A DNA stretch of 64,000 bases from Aestuariivita sp. (GCF_021404545.1 NZ_JAAWWD010000007.1:18881-82880); one strand, 5' to 3'; shown: positions 1-10,098, numbered from the stretch's first letter. Translations and numbers: made by a program. Notes: a model not told the origin generated them from the sequence alone.

Positions 1-912
1 TGGTGCGGTGGCGCCAGCCGGGATCGTCCAGGCCCGCGCCTCTTTCGGTCCGGCCGTGAAATAGGTTTGCAGATCCAAAAGCGCATAGCCTGCCCGGATC
101 AAGCGGTCGAGCCCCGGCTCGGCCAGTCCCATTTCCTCCAGAAACATCGCTGCCTCATCCGGTTCAAGCTGCGCCAGCTCTTCCTCGATCTGCGCGCTGA
201 TGATGACATGGGCATTGCCCTCGGCCGCGGCCATCTCGGCCACTGCGGCGGAATGCGCATTGCCTTGCGCGGCCTCTGCCTCCGAGACGTTGCAGACATA
301 AAGCACTGGCTTGGTGGTCAGAAGCTGGAGCAGGCCCCAGGCCTTGGCATCCTCGGGATCCACTTCCACGGTGCGCGCGGGCTTGCCGTCTTCCAGCGCG
401 GTCTTGGCGGCTTCCATCAAGCGCTGTTGCTGGACGGCCTCCTTGTCGCCACCGCGCACCTTGCGCACGATGTTCTGGAGGCGTTTTTCGATGGATTCCA
501 GATCGGCCAGCATCAACTCGGTCTCGATCGTTTCGGCATCGGCCACCGGATCGACCCGCCCCTCGACATGCGTGACGTCGCCATCCTCGAAACAGCGCAG
601 CACATGGGCAACGGCATCCACCTCGCGGATATTGGCCAGAAACTGGTTGCCCAGCCCCTCCCCTTTGGAGGCGCCTTTGACCAGCCCGGCAATATCGACA
701 AAGGTCATCCGCGTGGGAATGATCTGCTTGGATCCCGCGATCTCCGCCAGCCGGTCCAGCCGGTGGTCGGGCACGGACACCTCGCCCACATTGGGCTCGA
801 TCGTGCAGAACGGGAAATTCGCGGCCTGTGCCGCGGCGGTCCGTGTCAGCGCATTGAACAAGGTGGACTTGCCCACATTGGGCAGCCCGACAATCCCCAT
901 CTTGAAACCCAT
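1..912 (-). CDS. ychF: Redox-regulated ATPase YchF (3' end cut by window edge)
   Basis: Obg-family P-loop NTPase that binds ribosomes and prefers ATP. The N-terminus [17 protein letters not shown] carries the Walker A/G1 motif GLPNVGKS. The last visible residues include [14 protein letters not shown], which matches the TGS-domain region of YchF. 304 codons are visible and the family is about 365 residues, so roughly the last 60 residues lie outside the window. The ATG at 912 is supported by the family N-terminus. It is divergent from the PagL-like gene at 1064. Confidence 0.95.
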   Translation of the reverse strand, partial: MGFKMGIVGLPNVGKSTLFNALTRTAAAQAANFPFCTIEPNVGEVSVPDHRLDRLAEIAGSKQIIPTRMTFVDIAGLVKGASKGEGLGNQFLANIREVDAVAHVLRCFEDGDVTHVEGRVDPVADAETIETELMLADLESIEKRLQNIVRKVRGGDKEAVQQQRLMEAAKTALEDGKPARTVEVDPEDAKAWGLLQLLTTKPVLYVCNVSEAEAAQGNAHSAAVAEMAAAEGNAHVIISAQIEEELAQLEPDEAAMFLEEMGLAEPGLDRLIRAGYALLDLQTYFTAGPKEARAWTIPAGATAP

Positions 913-1063
913 TCGCAGCCCTTTCGCTCTGATCCGATCCGCGACGCGCTTCTATCAGCCCTGCGGCGGGGCGCAAGCCGGGCCATCCACCCCCTGGATC
1001 GGGGTGTTGCACCTCGCCATCCAAGGGACCATACTGACCCTCTTTGGATGATCGACCGCTATT

Positions 1064-1618
1064 ATGAAACGACACTCATTTACCCGCTCCGTTCTGCTCG
1101 TCTGCCTGCTTGCGACACCTGCCGCCTCTCAAGAAATGATGCTGGGGGTGGGCCATGCCGACTATGCCCGTCAGGGCACCGATACCGGGATCCTCAGCGC
1201 GACCTACCGGCACACCCCGTTCTACCAGGGCGACAAGCTGGCCCTGTCGTTTGGCGCCCATGTCAGCGTCACCGGCGAGAGCGACGTTTATGTGGCCGCA
1301 GGGCTCTACGGGCGCTGGGCCTGGCCCTCGGGATGGTTTGTCGATCTCAGCCTGATGCCCGGGCTCTACGATGCGGCCTCACCCGGCAACGATCTGGGCA
1401 CAACACTCAATTTCCGCTCGCTCTTGGGTGTCGGCTATCGGTTCGAAAACGAGCGGATCCTTTCGGTGGCCGTTTCTCACAAGTCAAATGCGGGCATTGA
1501 TACGTTCAACCCCGGTGTCGATGCGCTGCTGGTCCGGTATCATGTCCCACTCAAACACGCCCGTCGGACCCGGGCGCGGCGCCAAAAAATCACCAGGCCC
1601 TGGCCGAAGTCGCATTGA
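1064..1618 (+). CDS. PagL-like lipid A 3-O-deacylase / acyloxyacyl hydrolase
   Basis: 184-residue outer-membrane beta-barrel candidate. Residues 1-22 form a signal peptide ending in PAAS-Q. The C-terminal part holds SHKSNAG (H139, S141), the H-x-S-N catalytic motif of PagL-type enzymes, which remove the 3-O-acyl chain of lipid A. Alternating hydrophobic strands with aromatic girdle residues (YVAAGLYGRWAW) fit a small barrel. The basic tail after the barrel (RRTRARRQK) is longer than usual. The gene lies between ychF and trpA and probably has its own promoter. The family call is good. Activity on this organism's lipid A is inferred. Confidence 0.8.
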   Translation: MKRHSFTRSVLLVCLLATPAASQEMMLGVGHADYARQGTDTGILSATYRHTPFYQGDKLALSFGAHVSVTGESDVYVAAGLYGRWAWPSGWFVDLSLMPGLYDAASPGNDLGTTLNFRSLLGVGYRFENERILSVAVSHKSNAGIDTFNPGVDALLVRYHVPLKHARRTRARRQKITRPWPKSH

Positions 1619-1672
1619 TTTCCCCCCGACCATTTGGCAGGACGGCACGATCCCATCAGGACGAGGCCGCCC

Positions 1673-2464
1673 ATGACCCGCATCGACACCAAATTCGCTG
1701 ATCTCAAGGCACGCAACAAAAAGGCCTTTGTCGCCTATGTCATGGCGGGCGACCCCGACCTGGCTACCTCGCTGGAGCTGGTCAAAGGCCTGCCAGAGGC
1801 CGGTGTCGACATTATCGAACTTGGCCTGCCTTTCACAGACCCCATGGCCGACGGACCCACGATCCAGCGCGCGGGCCAACGCGCCCTCGAAGGCGGTATG
1901 ACCCTTGCCAAGACGCTGGAAATGGTGCGCGATTTCCGCCAGAGCGATGACAGCACGCCCATCGTATTGATGGGCTATTACAACCCGATCTACAGCCGCG
2001 GCGTCGACCGCTTTCTGGCCGAAGCGAAAAAGGCCGGGATCGACGGGTTGATCATCGTCGACCTGCCCCCCGAAGAAGATGCCGAGCTGTGTCTTCCCGC
2101 GCAGGAGGCAGGCCTCAATTTCATCCGCTTGGCCACGCCGACTACCGACGACAAGCGCCTGCCCCGGGTGCTGCAAAACACCTCCGGCTTTGTCTACTAT
2201 GTCTCGATCACCGGCATCACGGGTGCTGCCGAAGCGCAAGCCACCGATGTCGGCCCCGAAGTGGCACGCATCAAATCGCAAACCGATCTGCCGGTCATCG
2301 TGGGCTTTGGTATCACCACGCCCGAGCGCGCCAGAACCATCGCCCAGGTCGCCGATGGCGCCGTTGTGGGCTCGGCCATTGTGGCACAGATCGGCGCAGG
2401 CAAGCCGGTGAGCGATGTGCTGAACTTCGTGCGCGACCTCGCAAACGGTGCTCATACTGCCTGA
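1673..2464 (+). CDS. trpA: Tryptophan synthase alpha subunit
   Basis: Converts indole-3-glycerol phosphate to indole and glyceraldehyde 3-phosphate, and channels indole to TrpB. The protein has 263 residues, normal for the family. It shows the TIM-barrel segments AYVMAGDPD, the catalytic-Glu loop [19 protein letters not shown] and the phosphate loop VGFGITTP. A longer frame opens at a TTG at 1634, but the ATG at 1673 gives the family N-terminus ([12 protein letters not shown]). trpA is separated here from trpB and trpF, which lie about 12 kb away on the other strand. Its 3' end overlaps the convergent MaoC gene by 13 bases. Confidence 0.96.
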   Translation: MTRIDTKFADLKARNKKAFVAYVMAGDPDLATSLELVKGLPEAGVDIIELGLPFTDPMADGPTIQRAGQRALEGGMTLAKTLEMVRDFRQSDDSTPIVLMGYYNPIYSRGVDRFLAEAKKAGIDGLIIVDLPPEEDAELCLPAQEAGLNFIRLATPTTDDKRLPRVLQNTSGFVYYVSITGITGAAEAQATDVGPEVARIKSQTDLPVIVGFGITTPERARTIAQVADGAVVGSAIVAQIGAGKPVSDVLNFVRDLANGAHTA

Positions 2465-2895
2465 CGGCGCCGGAGCATATGGGTGGCCCGGTATGAGGCC
2501 ACAAGTACATCGTCCTGATTGACGGTATCATATTGCAGCTCGACAAAGCCCCGGTCGGGTTTGGAGCGAGACGCGCGGGCGTCCACGACCTCGGCCCGCA
2601 CGTGGATCGTATCGCCCGCATAGACCGGCTTGATCCAGCGGACAGTCTCCATGCCCGGCGACCCCATCGAGCTTTGCGACCAATCGCTCGCTTCAAGTGT
2701 GAGGTTGAATGCGGTCAGGATCGTATGGAACCCGCTGGCAATCAGCCCAACATAAGGCGAGGCGCGCGCCGCCGCCTCATCCAGGTGAAAGGGTTGCGCA
2801 TCCCACTCCTGCGCAAAGACCTTGATCGCGTTGGCCGTAAGCGTCCGCGCACCTGTCTCAAAGCGAAACCCAACCGGCAAATCGTCAAAGAACAT
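2452..2895 (-). CDS. MaoC-family hydratase (hot-dog fold)
   Basis: 147-residue single hot-dog domain resembling (R)-specific enoyl-CoA hydratases and MaoC dehydratases. The segment [13 protein letters not shown] followed by GLIASGFHT matches the hydratase motif (D-x4-H with a downstream GxxASG). An in-frame ATG at 2901 also exists, but the G-rich ribosome site sits 6 bases before the ATG at 2895, which I prefer. The substrate cannot be deduced. It is convergent with trpA and separated from the MarR gene by about 150 bases that contain one copy of a dispersed motif (2908-2931). Confidence 0.85.
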   Translation of the reverse strand: MFFDDLPVGFRFETGARTLTANAIKVFAQEWDAQPFHLDEAAARASPYVGLIASGFHTILTAFNLTLEASDWSQSSMGSPGMETVRWIKPVYAGDTIHVRAEVVDARASRSKPDRGFVELQYDTVNQDDVLVASYRATHMLRRRQAV

Positions 2896-2907
2896 GCACA
2901 TCCCCCC

Positions 2908-2931
2908 TGCTTCTTCTCGCTCTTAAATACG
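2908..2931 (-). repeat. Dispersed 24-bp motif, copy 1
   Basis: On the minus strand the segment contains GTATTT followed 9 bases later by AGAAGAAGCA. The same layout occurs at 10170, 21364 and 30941, always between genes. Confidence 0.6.
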
Positions 2932-3049
2932 AAAAACTCCACCGCACACCAGATGCGCGGAACCACGAGAAACGCCACAGACCGGACCAGAGCGCCCATC
3001 GCACGGAATGTGCAAAAAACAAGGCATGCGCGGCACGCGCTCTGCGGGA

Positions 3050-3541
3050 TCATCTCGCGTTGCGAAACTCGCGGTCGCGCGGGCCTTCTGCGTTGCGATG
3101 GGCATCCAGAAACACCCGCATGTCCGTCAGAACGGGCAGAATACCCAACACCCGTTCCAGATCCATGCCTGCCACCAGCTGTTGAAAATCCGGCTCCAGA
3201 TCCGCAATCGTCCGATCGCGCAAGGTACGGCCCGCCTCGGTGATCCACACACATTTGCTGCGCCCGTCGTTCGGGTTGGGACGCACCTGGACCAATCCAT
3301 GCTTTTGCAGGCCCGATACGGTATGCGTCATCGAGGTCTTGGGCACCTGAAACGCCCGCGCCAGCTCGACCGGTGTGCGCCCATCGGCCACCCGGATCAG
3401 ATGATTGAGCACCGAGAAATGGGGCGCGATCAGCCCTTTGGGCAACCGCGCCTCCAGCAGGGTCCGGCTGAGCTGTTCGATGATCCCGATTTCGTTGAAC
3501 ACCTGAAACAACGCTGTCGGGTCCCCCGGGCTGTCAGACAA
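3050..3541 (-). CDS. MarR-family transcriptional regulator
   Basis: 163-residue winged-helix regulator. The recognition region VELARAFQVPKTSMTHTVSG and the wing RPNPNDGRSKCVWITEAG are typical of MarR. An open frame extends upstream to 3589, but the likely start is the TTG at 3541: it follows GGAGGAAAAGA and overlaps the TGA stop of the upstream nitroreductase gene (ATTGTCTGA), which indicates translational coupling. It probably controls its own two-gene operon and perhaps the divergent lldD-like gene. The ligand is unknown. Confidence 0.88.
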   Translation of the reverse strand: MSDSPGDPTALFQVFNEIGIIEQLSRTLLEARLPKGLIAPHFSVLNHLIRVADGRTPVELARAFQVPKTSMTHTVSGLQKHGLVQVRPNPNDGRSKCVWITEAGRTLRDRTIADLEPDFQQLVAGMDLERVLGILPVLTDMRVFLDAHRNAEGPRDREFRNAR

Positions 3542-4670
3542 TCTTTTCCTCCAAAGGCCAACGCGGACTTGCCCCCACTTGGGGGCCATATCCTATCCGT
3601 GCGAACATTTGCACGATCCCGCCCTCGGGCGCCAGCCTGCCGTGGATCTGGTCATAAAGCACCGCCATCTCCGGGTACTCCTGCAATGCCTGGCTCAGCG
3701 GTTGTATCCCCAGCCCCTCAGCCGTGGCCGCAAGATTCAACCGGACCCAATCGCGCCCTGCGGAGATCTGATCGGCGCGGGTGTTGCTGGTGGTCACCTG
3801 CCACAGATGTCCCATCGCCGTTTCAGCATTCGCATAGACCGCCTTGAGCCCCTCGGTATAGGCCATGCTCTCACGGTTCAATGCGGCCTCGCGAGTAAAG
3901 GTGCGGGTCAGGGCCATCGCCTCGAACATCGGGCCCGAAAAGTCGATGCCGTCTGGGTTCGCGTTCACCTCCCGGCGCCCGATGCGAAACAGATCCACAC
4001 TCTCCTTATAGGTTCGCGGTGTCTCGATCTCGATCCGCAGCGCTTCGCGGCTCAGCTCCCGCAATGCACCGATATCCTGTGGGTCCACAGTTCCCGCGAC
4101 CTGCGTCGCGCGTGCCGCAGCCAGGACCCGGTCCAGCACCGAGCGGTCAACCGGGCGCGCGACGTCGAAGGGCTCTTTCAGCGTCCGGCGATGCGGAACC
4201 TGCGCAAACAGCGGATCGCGCGCCGCCTCGGTCTCAACGAACCGGCACAGCGCCACGGGCCGCGCATCGAGCCGGTCCGGGGCGGATCCTTCGGGGAAAA
4301 CCACCGTCTCGACCGCCAGACCCTCTTCGAGGGCCGCCATCCGCATCACTTCCAGAAAACACCCCAGCCCGATTACGATCTGACGGCTGAAGGGATCCGT
4401 ATGTGGCAAAAGCCTGTCGCCGTCGACATAGAGGGCAACCTCACCCGGGGTCGCGATATCGACCTTCCAGGGTTGCCGGTTGTGCGGGTTCGGCGCCAGG
4501 ATCGCAAAGCTCAGCGCGCGCAAGCGTGGGTCGTCATAACCGCCCGCCAGGCTCCAGGGCGCAATTGCGGCCTGCGGTGTGCGGGTGACGGCGATCGCGG
4601 CCGCAGAGGTTGCAGCCAGGATCGTGCCCCCGCCGATCAGGGCGAGGGTCTTGCGACGGGACAGCGTCAT
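3534..4670 (-). CDS. Acg-type nitroreductase-fold FMN oxidoreductase, Tat-exported
   Basis: 378 residues. The N-terminus SRRKTLALIGGGTILAA is a twin-arginine signal, so the protein is likely periplasmic. NPHNRQPWKV near residue 60 and the C-terminal GLGIQPLSQALQEYPEM belong to the Acg/nitroreductase-like family, an FMN-binding fold that often acts as a flavin sink. It is co-transcribed with the MarR gene behind it and divergent from lldD. Upstream sequence has TATAAT at 4682-4687 very close to the ATG. The physiological reaction is unknown. Confidence 0.8.
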   Translation of the reverse strand: MTLSRRKTLALIGGGTILAATSAAAIAVTRTPQAAIAPWSLAGGYDDPRLRALSFAILAPNPHNRQPWKVDIATPGEVALYVDGDRLLPHTDPFSRQIVIGLGCFLEVMRMAALEEGLAVETVVFPEGSAPDRLDARPVALCRFVETEAARDPLFAQVPHRRTLKEPFDVARPVDRSVLDRVLAAARATQVAGTVDPQDIGALRELSREALRIEIETPRTYKESVDLFRIGRREVNANPDGIDFSGPMFEAMALTRTFTREAALNRESMAYTEGLKAVYANAETAMGHLWQVTTSNTRADQISAGRDWVRLNLAATAEGLGIQPLSQALQEYPEMAVLYDQIHGRLAPEGGIVQMFARIGYGPQVGASPRWPLEEKIV

Positions 4671-4806
4671 GAGTGTGCTCCATTATAAAATACGATATCG
4701 AACTATCTAGCGTGATATTGGATTTCTTTCAAGTGGGGAAAATGTGCCCCATTGAGAATCCGGGCCGACATTGGTAACCCAGCCTGACCAAAGGGAAGGG
4801 ACCGAC

Positions 4807-5973
4807 ATGGCTGTCATCACCACCATCGAAGATCTGCGCCGTCTTTATGAACGCCGTGTCCCCCGGATGTTCTACGATTACGCTGAAAGTGGCAGCTGGA
4901 CCGAGCAGACCTTCCGCGACAACAGTTCCGATTTCGACGCGATCCGCCTGCGCCAGCGCGTTGCGGTCGATATGTCGGGCCGGTCCACCAAGACCCAGAT
5001 GATCGGTGAGGATGTGGCCATGCCCGTTGCCCTCGCCCCCGTGGGCCTGACCGGCATGCAGCATGCCGATGGCGAGATGAAGGCCGCGCGTGCCGCCGAA
5101 AAGTTTGGCGTGCCCTTTACGCTGTCGACCATGTCAATCAACTCGATCGAGGACGTGGCGGGATTTACCTCCAGACCCTTCTGGTTCCAGCTCTATACGA
5201 TGAAAGACGAAGACTACGTCCGCCGCCTGATCCAGCGCGCCAAGGACGCAGGCTGTTCGGCGCTGGTGATCACACTCGATCTGCAAATCCTCGGTCAGCG
5301 GCACAAGGATCTCAAGAACGGCCTTTCTGCTCCGCCGAAACTCACGCCCAAGACGATTGCCAATCTGATGACCAAATGGACCTGGGGCATCGAAATGCTC
5401 AGCGCCAAGCGCCGCGAATTCGGCAATATCGTGGGCCATGTGGATGGCATCTCCGACGCGTCCTCGCTGGGCGCGTGGACCGCCGAACAGTTCGATCTGA
5501 CGCTGGATTGGAACAAGGTCGGAAAACTGATTGAGATGTGGGGCGGCAAGGTCATCCTCAAGGGCATTCTGGATGCCGAGGATGCCAAAATGGCCGCCAA
5601 GCTGGGCGCCGATGCGATTGTGGTCTCAAACCATGGCGGGCGCCAGCTCGATGGGGCGCTCTCGTCAATCCGTATGTTGCCGCAGATCCTCGATGCAGTT
5701 GGCGACAGTGTCGAGGTGCATCTCGACAGTGGCATCCGGTCGGGCCAGGATGTGCTCAAGGCCGTGGCGATGGGCGCCAAGGGCACCTATATCGGGCGCG
5801 CCTTTGTTTATGGGCTGGGCGCGATGGGTCAAAAAGGCGTCACCACAGCGCTTGAGGTCATCCACAAAGAGCTCGACATCACCATGGCGCTTTGCGGAGA
5901 GCGGTCAGTGCAGGATCTGGGTCGCCATAACCTTCTGGTGCCACAGGATTTCGAAGGTCAATGGCAACAGTGA
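4807..5973 (+). CDS. lldD: FMN-dependent alpha-hydroxy-acid dehydrogenase (L-lactate dehydrogenase LldD type)
   Basis: 388 residues, TIM-barrel flavoenzyme that oxidises an L-2-hydroxy acid, most likely L-lactate, to the 2-oxo acid and feeds electrons to quinone or cytochrome. The FMN-binding N-terminus MFYDYAESGSWTE, the catalytic histidine in SNHGGRQLDGA (H276) and the phosphate-site segment DSGIRSGQDVLKAVAMGAK are present. The start at 4807 is chosen over an in-frame GTG at 4771 because it has AGGGAAGGG upstream and the family N-terminus. Other 2-hydroxyacid substrates are possible. Confidence 0.9.
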   Translation: MAVITTIEDLRRLYERRVPRMFYDYAESGSWTEQTFRDNSSDFDAIRLRQRVAVDMSGRSTKTQMIGEDVAMPVALAPVGLTGMQHADGEMKAARAAEKFGVPFTLSTMSINSIEDVAGFTSRPFWFQLYTMKDEDYVRRLIQRAKDAGCSALVITLDLQILGQRHKDLKNGLSAPPKLTPKTIANLMTKWTWGIEMLSAKRREFGNIVGHVDGISDASSLGAWTAEQFDLTLDWNKVGKLIEMWGGKVILKGILDAEDAKMAAKLGADAIVVSNHGGRQLDGALSSIRMLPQILDAVGDSVEVHLDSGIRSGQDVLKAVAMGAKGTYIGRAFVYGLGAMGQKGVTTALEVIHKELDITMALCGERSVQDLGRHNLLVPQDFEGQWQQ

Positions 5974-5995
5974 GCCGATTGACCGGGACCGGCCC

Positions 5996-6622
5996 ATGTT
6001 GATTTTCTCGCGCCAGAACCTTGCCTATTTCGCGGTCCCGAAAACCGGGAGCACAGCGGTAGAACTGGCCCTGAAACCCAAGGCTGACATCATCTTTGCC
6101 AAGGGCCGAAAGCACACGCCGTTGATGCGGTTTGATGCCAAGATCGCGCCGTTTCTGGATGACGCGTTCGATCTGCGACCAGAGCGCGTGGCGGTGATTC
6201 GCGACCCGGTAGAGCAGCTTTCCAGCTGGTATCGTTATCGGACCCAGGCGGCGCTGCGCGGCTCGGACAACAGCACCGCCCATCTCAGTTTTGATCAATT
6301 CATTGCCGATGTGATCTCGGACGACCCACCACCCCATGCGGGCGTCGGCAGCCAGTTCCGCTTTCTGACCGCCAGCACAGGCGAGGTTCTGGTTCACAGG
6401 CTGTTTGCCTATGAACGCCAACCCGCCTTTCGCGGCTTTTTGGAAGAGCGGTTTGAGCAGGCGCTTGATTTCAAGTCGAAAAACGTCTCGCCCCAGACAG
6501 ATACTCCGCTGGAGCCTGCCACCCGCACGAAACTGCGCGCAGCCCGCGCAGCGGAGTTTGCACTTTATGACCGGCTGATGGCCGCCGACGGCATGCTCAC
6601 CTTTACCCCCGGTGCCTCATAG
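5996..6622 (+). CDS. Sulfotransferase-family protein
   Basis: 208 residues. FAVPKTGSTAVE near residue 12 is a PAPS 5'-phosphosulfate loop (PKTGST) and VIRDPVEQLSSWYRY is the 3'-phosphate-binding segment, as in cytosolic-type and heparan sulfotransferases. It starts 22 bases after lldD and may be co-transcribed. The acceptor cannot be deduced. Its last bases overlap the convergent MFS gene by 6 bases. Confidence 0.75.
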   Translation: MLIFSRQNLAYFAVPKTGSTAVELALKPKADIIFAKGRKHTPLMRFDAKIAPFLDDAFDLRPERVAVIRDPVEQLSSWYRYRTQAALRGSDNSTAHLSFDQFIADVISDDPPPHAGVGSQFRFLTASTGEVLVHRLFAYERQPAFRGFLEERFEQALDFKSKNVSPQTDTPLEPATRTKLRAARAAEFALYDRLMAADGMLTFTPGAS

Positions 6623-7756
6623 CTGCCGCGCTAAGAGCGGTATCAGGAAGACGGCCACCCCGACCATTACAACGCCCACCAACAGAAACGAGGCCGAGAG
6701 CGATGCCACTTCGGCCACGCCGCCCATGATGGCAGGTCCGAAAACAAAGGCGGCATATCCAATGGCCGAAGCGCGGGCCAAGGCTGTCACCCGCTGACGC
6801 GGCGGCACGCTGCGCCCGACGATCCCCATCGCCAGCGGCAGCACCAGGGAAATCCCGAGCCCCATAATCCCGAATCCGGCTTGTGCGACCAAAGGCGTGC
6901 CCGCCAGCGCCGCCAATACGGATCCTATGGCCGCAGTCAGACAGGCCACGATGATCAGCGTGGTATCCCGGAAGTAACGCGCCAGTTGATGCCCAAAGAG
7001 CCGCCCGATACCCATGGTCAATCCCAGGATCGCAGGTCCCATCGCCCCGGCGGTGGCATTGCCGCCCAGCTCCCGCTCGATATGAAGCGCGGACCACCCT
7101 TCCACCGCCGATTCGGTGAAAAACGCCGCCAGCACCACCAGACCGCCAATTAAAACCAGGCCCGTGGGGACGGCAGCATCGGTTTTGCCCACCTCTCCGC
7201 TTAGGTCGGCCTGGGGCGCGCGCATGAAAACACACATTGCAAGGATTATCATTGCCACCACGCCAAAGACCGTCAGCGGGCTGAACCCGGCTTCGCGCGC
7301 AAGACCGGTGGCCAGCGCTGTGCCGGCATAGGCAAACGAGAAGATCGCGTGATTGAGGCTCATGAGCGAGCGTCGTTCTGCCGCCTCCACCTCGGATGTA
7401 CGGGCGTTCATCACGATATCCGATACGCCCGAAATCGCAGACAAGACCAAGAACACAAGAACAAAGCTGACAACCCCCGGTGAGATCGCCAAGAACAAGA
7501 ACGACACCCCCAGGAGCGCCGAAGTAACCGAAACCGATTGCGCACCCAGCCACCGGTCCACCACGGGCGCGATCCAGACCGAGGCGATCGCACCCAGCGA
7601 GGCCAGCAGGAACACCACCCCGAACACCGCGTCCGACGCGCCGATCTGGGTTTTGATCACTGGCACTTGTGCAGCGAAACTGGCCCAGACCATGCCTTGT
7701 GCGACAAAGGCCAGCGCGGGCGCGCGCAATCCGGGAATGGGGGTCAGGAACGGCAT
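6617..7756 (-). CDS. MFS transporter (YbjJ-like)
   Basis: 379 residues with about 12 hydrophobic segments and the MFS inter-helix loop VVDRWLGAQS. NARTSEVEAAERRSLMSLNH resembles the cytoplasmic loop of YbjJ/FucP-like sugar or drug permeases. The substrate is unknown. It is divergent from the second MFS gene at 7851. Confidence 0.85.
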   Translation of the reverse strand: MPFLTPIPGLRAPALAFVAQGMVWASFAAQVPVIKTQIGASDAVFGVVFLLASLGAIASVWIAPVVDRWLGAQSVSVTSALLGVSFLFLAISPGVVSFVLVFLVLSAISGVSDIVMNARTSEVEAAERRSLMSLNHAIFSFAYAGTALATGLAREAGFSPLTVFGVVAMIILAMCVFMRAPQADLSGEVGKTDAAVPTGLVLIGGLVVLAAFFTESAVEGWSALHIERELGGNATAGAMGPAILGLTMGIGRLFGHQLARYFRDTTLIIVACLTAAIGSVLAALAGTPLVAQAGFGIMGLGISLVLPLAMGIVGRSVPPRQRVTALARASAIGYAAFVFGPAIMGGVAEVASLSASFLLVGVVMVGVAVFLIPLLARQL

Positions 7757-7850
7757 CCGTCAGCCCATGACACAAGGGTCGAGTGCGGCGCAAGAGGGGC
7801 TGCAAAAAATCCCTTGACCTCAACCGGGCTTGAGCAATTAGGCAAGGAGC

Positions 7851-9290
7851 ATGACCTCAGATCTCTCCTCAGATGACCACATCAGCTGGTCTGAATTCCT
7901 TGGCGCGGTGCATGTCCCCTCGCTGCTGCTGGTGTGTCTTGCCGTTTGGCTGCATGCCGCCGACAGCCTGATGGTCGCCACCATGCTGCCGTCAATCGTG
8001 GACGAGATCGGCGGGGCCGCTTTGGTGGGCTGGTCGATTGCCCTTTATGAGTTGGGCTCGATCGTTACCGGGGCGGCCTCGGCTCTCCTGGTGATGCGCC
8101 ACGGGTTTCGTGCACCGATGACCGTCGCCGCGCTGATCTTTGGCACGGGCTGTCTGCTTTCGGCGCTCAGCCCGACGATGCCCTTGATGCTGAGTGGGCG
8201 CCTGCTCCAGGGCCTGGGCGGTGGCGGGTTGGTCGCCATGGGCTTTGTCGCCGTGTCGGTCCTGTTTCCCCCCCGCTATACCGCTCGGGCCATGGCTGCG
8301 ATTTCCGCGCTTTGGGGCATGTCGGCCTTTACCGGCCCGTTGATCGGCGGATTGTTTGTCGAGTTCGCAAGCTGGCGCTGGGGGTTCGTCTTCTTCGGCG
8401 CACAGGCTTTTGGCCTGGCCATTTGGATCCTTCTGCGCGCACCCGTCGGTGGGCGGTCTGCGGACGCCGGGCACGCCGGTTTTCCGGCTTTACGTCTGGT
8501 CTTGCTGTTGGCGGCGGTGTTGTTCGTGGCCATTGCGGGAATCGACGTTCAGCCGTTTCAGACCACCCTTCTGATCCTTGCGGGCCTTGCGGCGTTCCTT
8601 CTGTTCCTGCATCAGGACAGCCAGGCATCGCGCGACACGCGGCTTTTGCCTGCGGCCCCGTTCGATCCCCGACGCCCCGCCGGAGCGACCCTGTCGATGA
8701 TCCTGGCGCTGTCGGTCGCCACCATCGCGATCACCGCCTTCGGACCGCTGATGATGACAGCCATTCATGGCGCATCGGCCCTGATCGTTGGCTATATCGT
8801 GGCATGTTCTTCAATTGGCTGGACAGTCACGGCGCTGCTGGTCTCATCGGCGCCTGAACGGCGCGACCCGGTCTTGATCACAGCGGGCATCGCGCTTGTC
8901 GTACTGTCGATCCCTGCGTTTCTGTATGCCGTGCCCAACGGTCCGCTGTGGCTGATCGCGGTTTGCGCATTCGTGGAAGGTGGCGGCTTTGGCATGGCCT
9001 GGACCTTTATCCTGCGCCGCACAACGGCTTTGTCTCCACCCGAGGAAGCGCAACGTATCGCGGGCGCTCTGCCCACAGTTCAGCGGTTCGGTTATGCGTT
9101 GGGAGCGGCCTATATCGGCATCGTCGCCAATGCGGCCGGTTTTTTTGAGATGTCCACGCCAGAGGAGGCGCGTGATGTGGCCCAGGTCGTTTTTCTCGCC
9201 TGCCTGCCGCCCGCGCTTCTGGCCTTGCCCGGCCTGTGGGGTCTGGTGCGCGCGCGCCCCGAGCGTCTGGCGTATTCGCACTTGCAATAG
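7851..9290 (+). CDS. MFS transporter, DHA2-like with about 14 membrane segments
   Basis: 479 residues. HAADSLMVATMLPSIVDEIGG is the helix-1 region of drug:H+ antiporters, and GGLVAMGFVAVSVLFPPRYTARAMA follows the usual MFS loop. AAGGAGC lies just upstream of the ATG and a TTGACC at about 7813 could be a -35 element. Substrate unknown; a multidrug exporter is the default inference. No regulator is adjacent. Confidence 0.85.
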   Translation: MTSDLSSDDHISWSEFLGAVHVPSLLLVCLAVWLHAADSLMVATMLPSIVDEIGGAALVGWSIALYELGSIVTGAASALLVMRHGFRAPMTVAALIFGTGCLLSALSPTMPLMLSGRLLQGLGGGGLVAMGFVAVSVLFPPRYTARAMAAISALWGMSAFTGPLIGGLFVEFASWRWGFVFFGAQAFGLAIWILLRAPVGGRSADAGHAGFPALRLVLLLAAVLFVAIAGIDVQPFQTTLLILAGLAAFLLFLHQDSQASRDTRLLPAAPFDPRRPAGATLSMILALSVATIAITAFGPLMMTAIHGASALIVGYIVACSSIGWTVTALLVSSAPERRDPVLITAGIALVVLSIPAFLYAVPNGPLWLIAVCAFVEGGGFGMAWTFILRRTTALSPPEEAQRIAGALPTVQRFGYALGAAYIGIVANAAGFFEMSTPEEARDVAQVVFLACLPPALLALPGLWGLVRARPERLAYSHLQ

Positions 9291-9371
9291 GGCCGTTTCC
9301 GGTCTAGACGCGCGGCTTCATGCGGGGTGACAGCCTTGGAGGCACCCTGCCCTTATATATTGGAGAACATT

Positions 9372-10016
9372 ATGGCTGGTGAGATTCCTGATCTCGTAGC
9401 CCTGGAACGGACGGGGACAGGCAAGGGCGCCGCTCGTCAGGCCCGCCGCGCGGGGCTGGTTCCGGGGATTGTTTTTGGCGGCGATACCGATCCGCTGCCG
9501 ATCAGCATTCCGTTTAACGAGCTGTTCAAACGGCTGAAAGACGGGCGATTCAAGTCGACCCTGTTTAACATGAAGATCGACGGGCATGACGATGTCCGCG
9601 TGATCTGCCGCGATGTGCAGCGTGACGTGGTCAAGGACCTGCCGACCCACGTGGATTTCATCCGCCTGCGCCGGACCACGAAGATCAACCTCTTCATTCC
9701 GGTTGAGTTCGAAAACGAAGGCGCAGCACCCGGCCTGAAAAAAGGCGGCGTGCTGACTGTCGTGCGCCCCGAGGTTGAGCTGGTGGTGACCGCTGGCGAT
9801 ATCCCCGAAAAGCTGACCGTGGATCTGAGCGGGCTGGAGATCGGCGACACGATCACCATCTCCTCGATCACCTTGCCGGCCGGCTCCAAGCCGACAATCG
9901 ACCGGGACTTCGTGATCGCGAACATCCAGGCACCGTCTGGCCTGCGCTCGTCCGAGAACGAAGAGGATGATGAGGCCGACACCGAGGCGGATGAAACCGC
10001 GACTGCCGAAGAGTAA
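9372..10016 (+). CDS. rplY: 50S ribosomal protein L25/general stress protein Ctc
   Basis: 214 residues, the long Ctc form: an N-terminal L25 5S-rRNA-binding domain (about 1-95), a TL5-type beta domain (about 100-190) and an acidic tail rich in E and D. The ATG at 9372 follows GGAGAACATT. The gene is followed by two intrinsic terminators and, after a gap, by pth on the same strand, which fits the common rplY-pth neighbourhood. Confidence 0.95.
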   Translation: MAGEIPDLVALERTGTGKGAARQARRAGLVPGIVFGGDTDPLPISIPFNELFKRLKDGRFKSTLFNMKIDGHDDVRVICRDVQRDVVKDLPTHVDFIRLRRTTKINLFIPVEFENEGAAPGLKKGGVLTVVRPEVELVVTAGDIPEKLTVDLSGLEIGDTITISSITLPAGSKPTIDRDFVIANIQAPSGLRSSENEEDDEADTEADETATAEE

Positions 10017-10040
10017 GTCCCTCACACCGGTATTCGGACA

Positions 10041-10067
10041 AAAGGGGGCCTCCGTGGCCCCCTTTTT
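10041..10067 (+). terminator. Intrinsic terminator after rplY
   Basis: GGGGGCC-TCCGT-GGCCCCC stem followed by a T run; 25 bases after the rplY stop. Confidence 0.85.
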
Positions 10068-10098
10068 CGATCCCCGGCTCGCACACCTCGATAAATGA

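Noticed and set aside
67..1500. 477-codon plus-strand frame across ychF and the PagL-like gene
   Set aside because: It spans two real genes in wrong phases and shows no motif.
4682..4710. Strong promoter of the nitroreductase gene from TATAAT
   Set aside because: The -35 region is poor and the predicted start would fall inside the ribosome site, so I did not list it as a feature.
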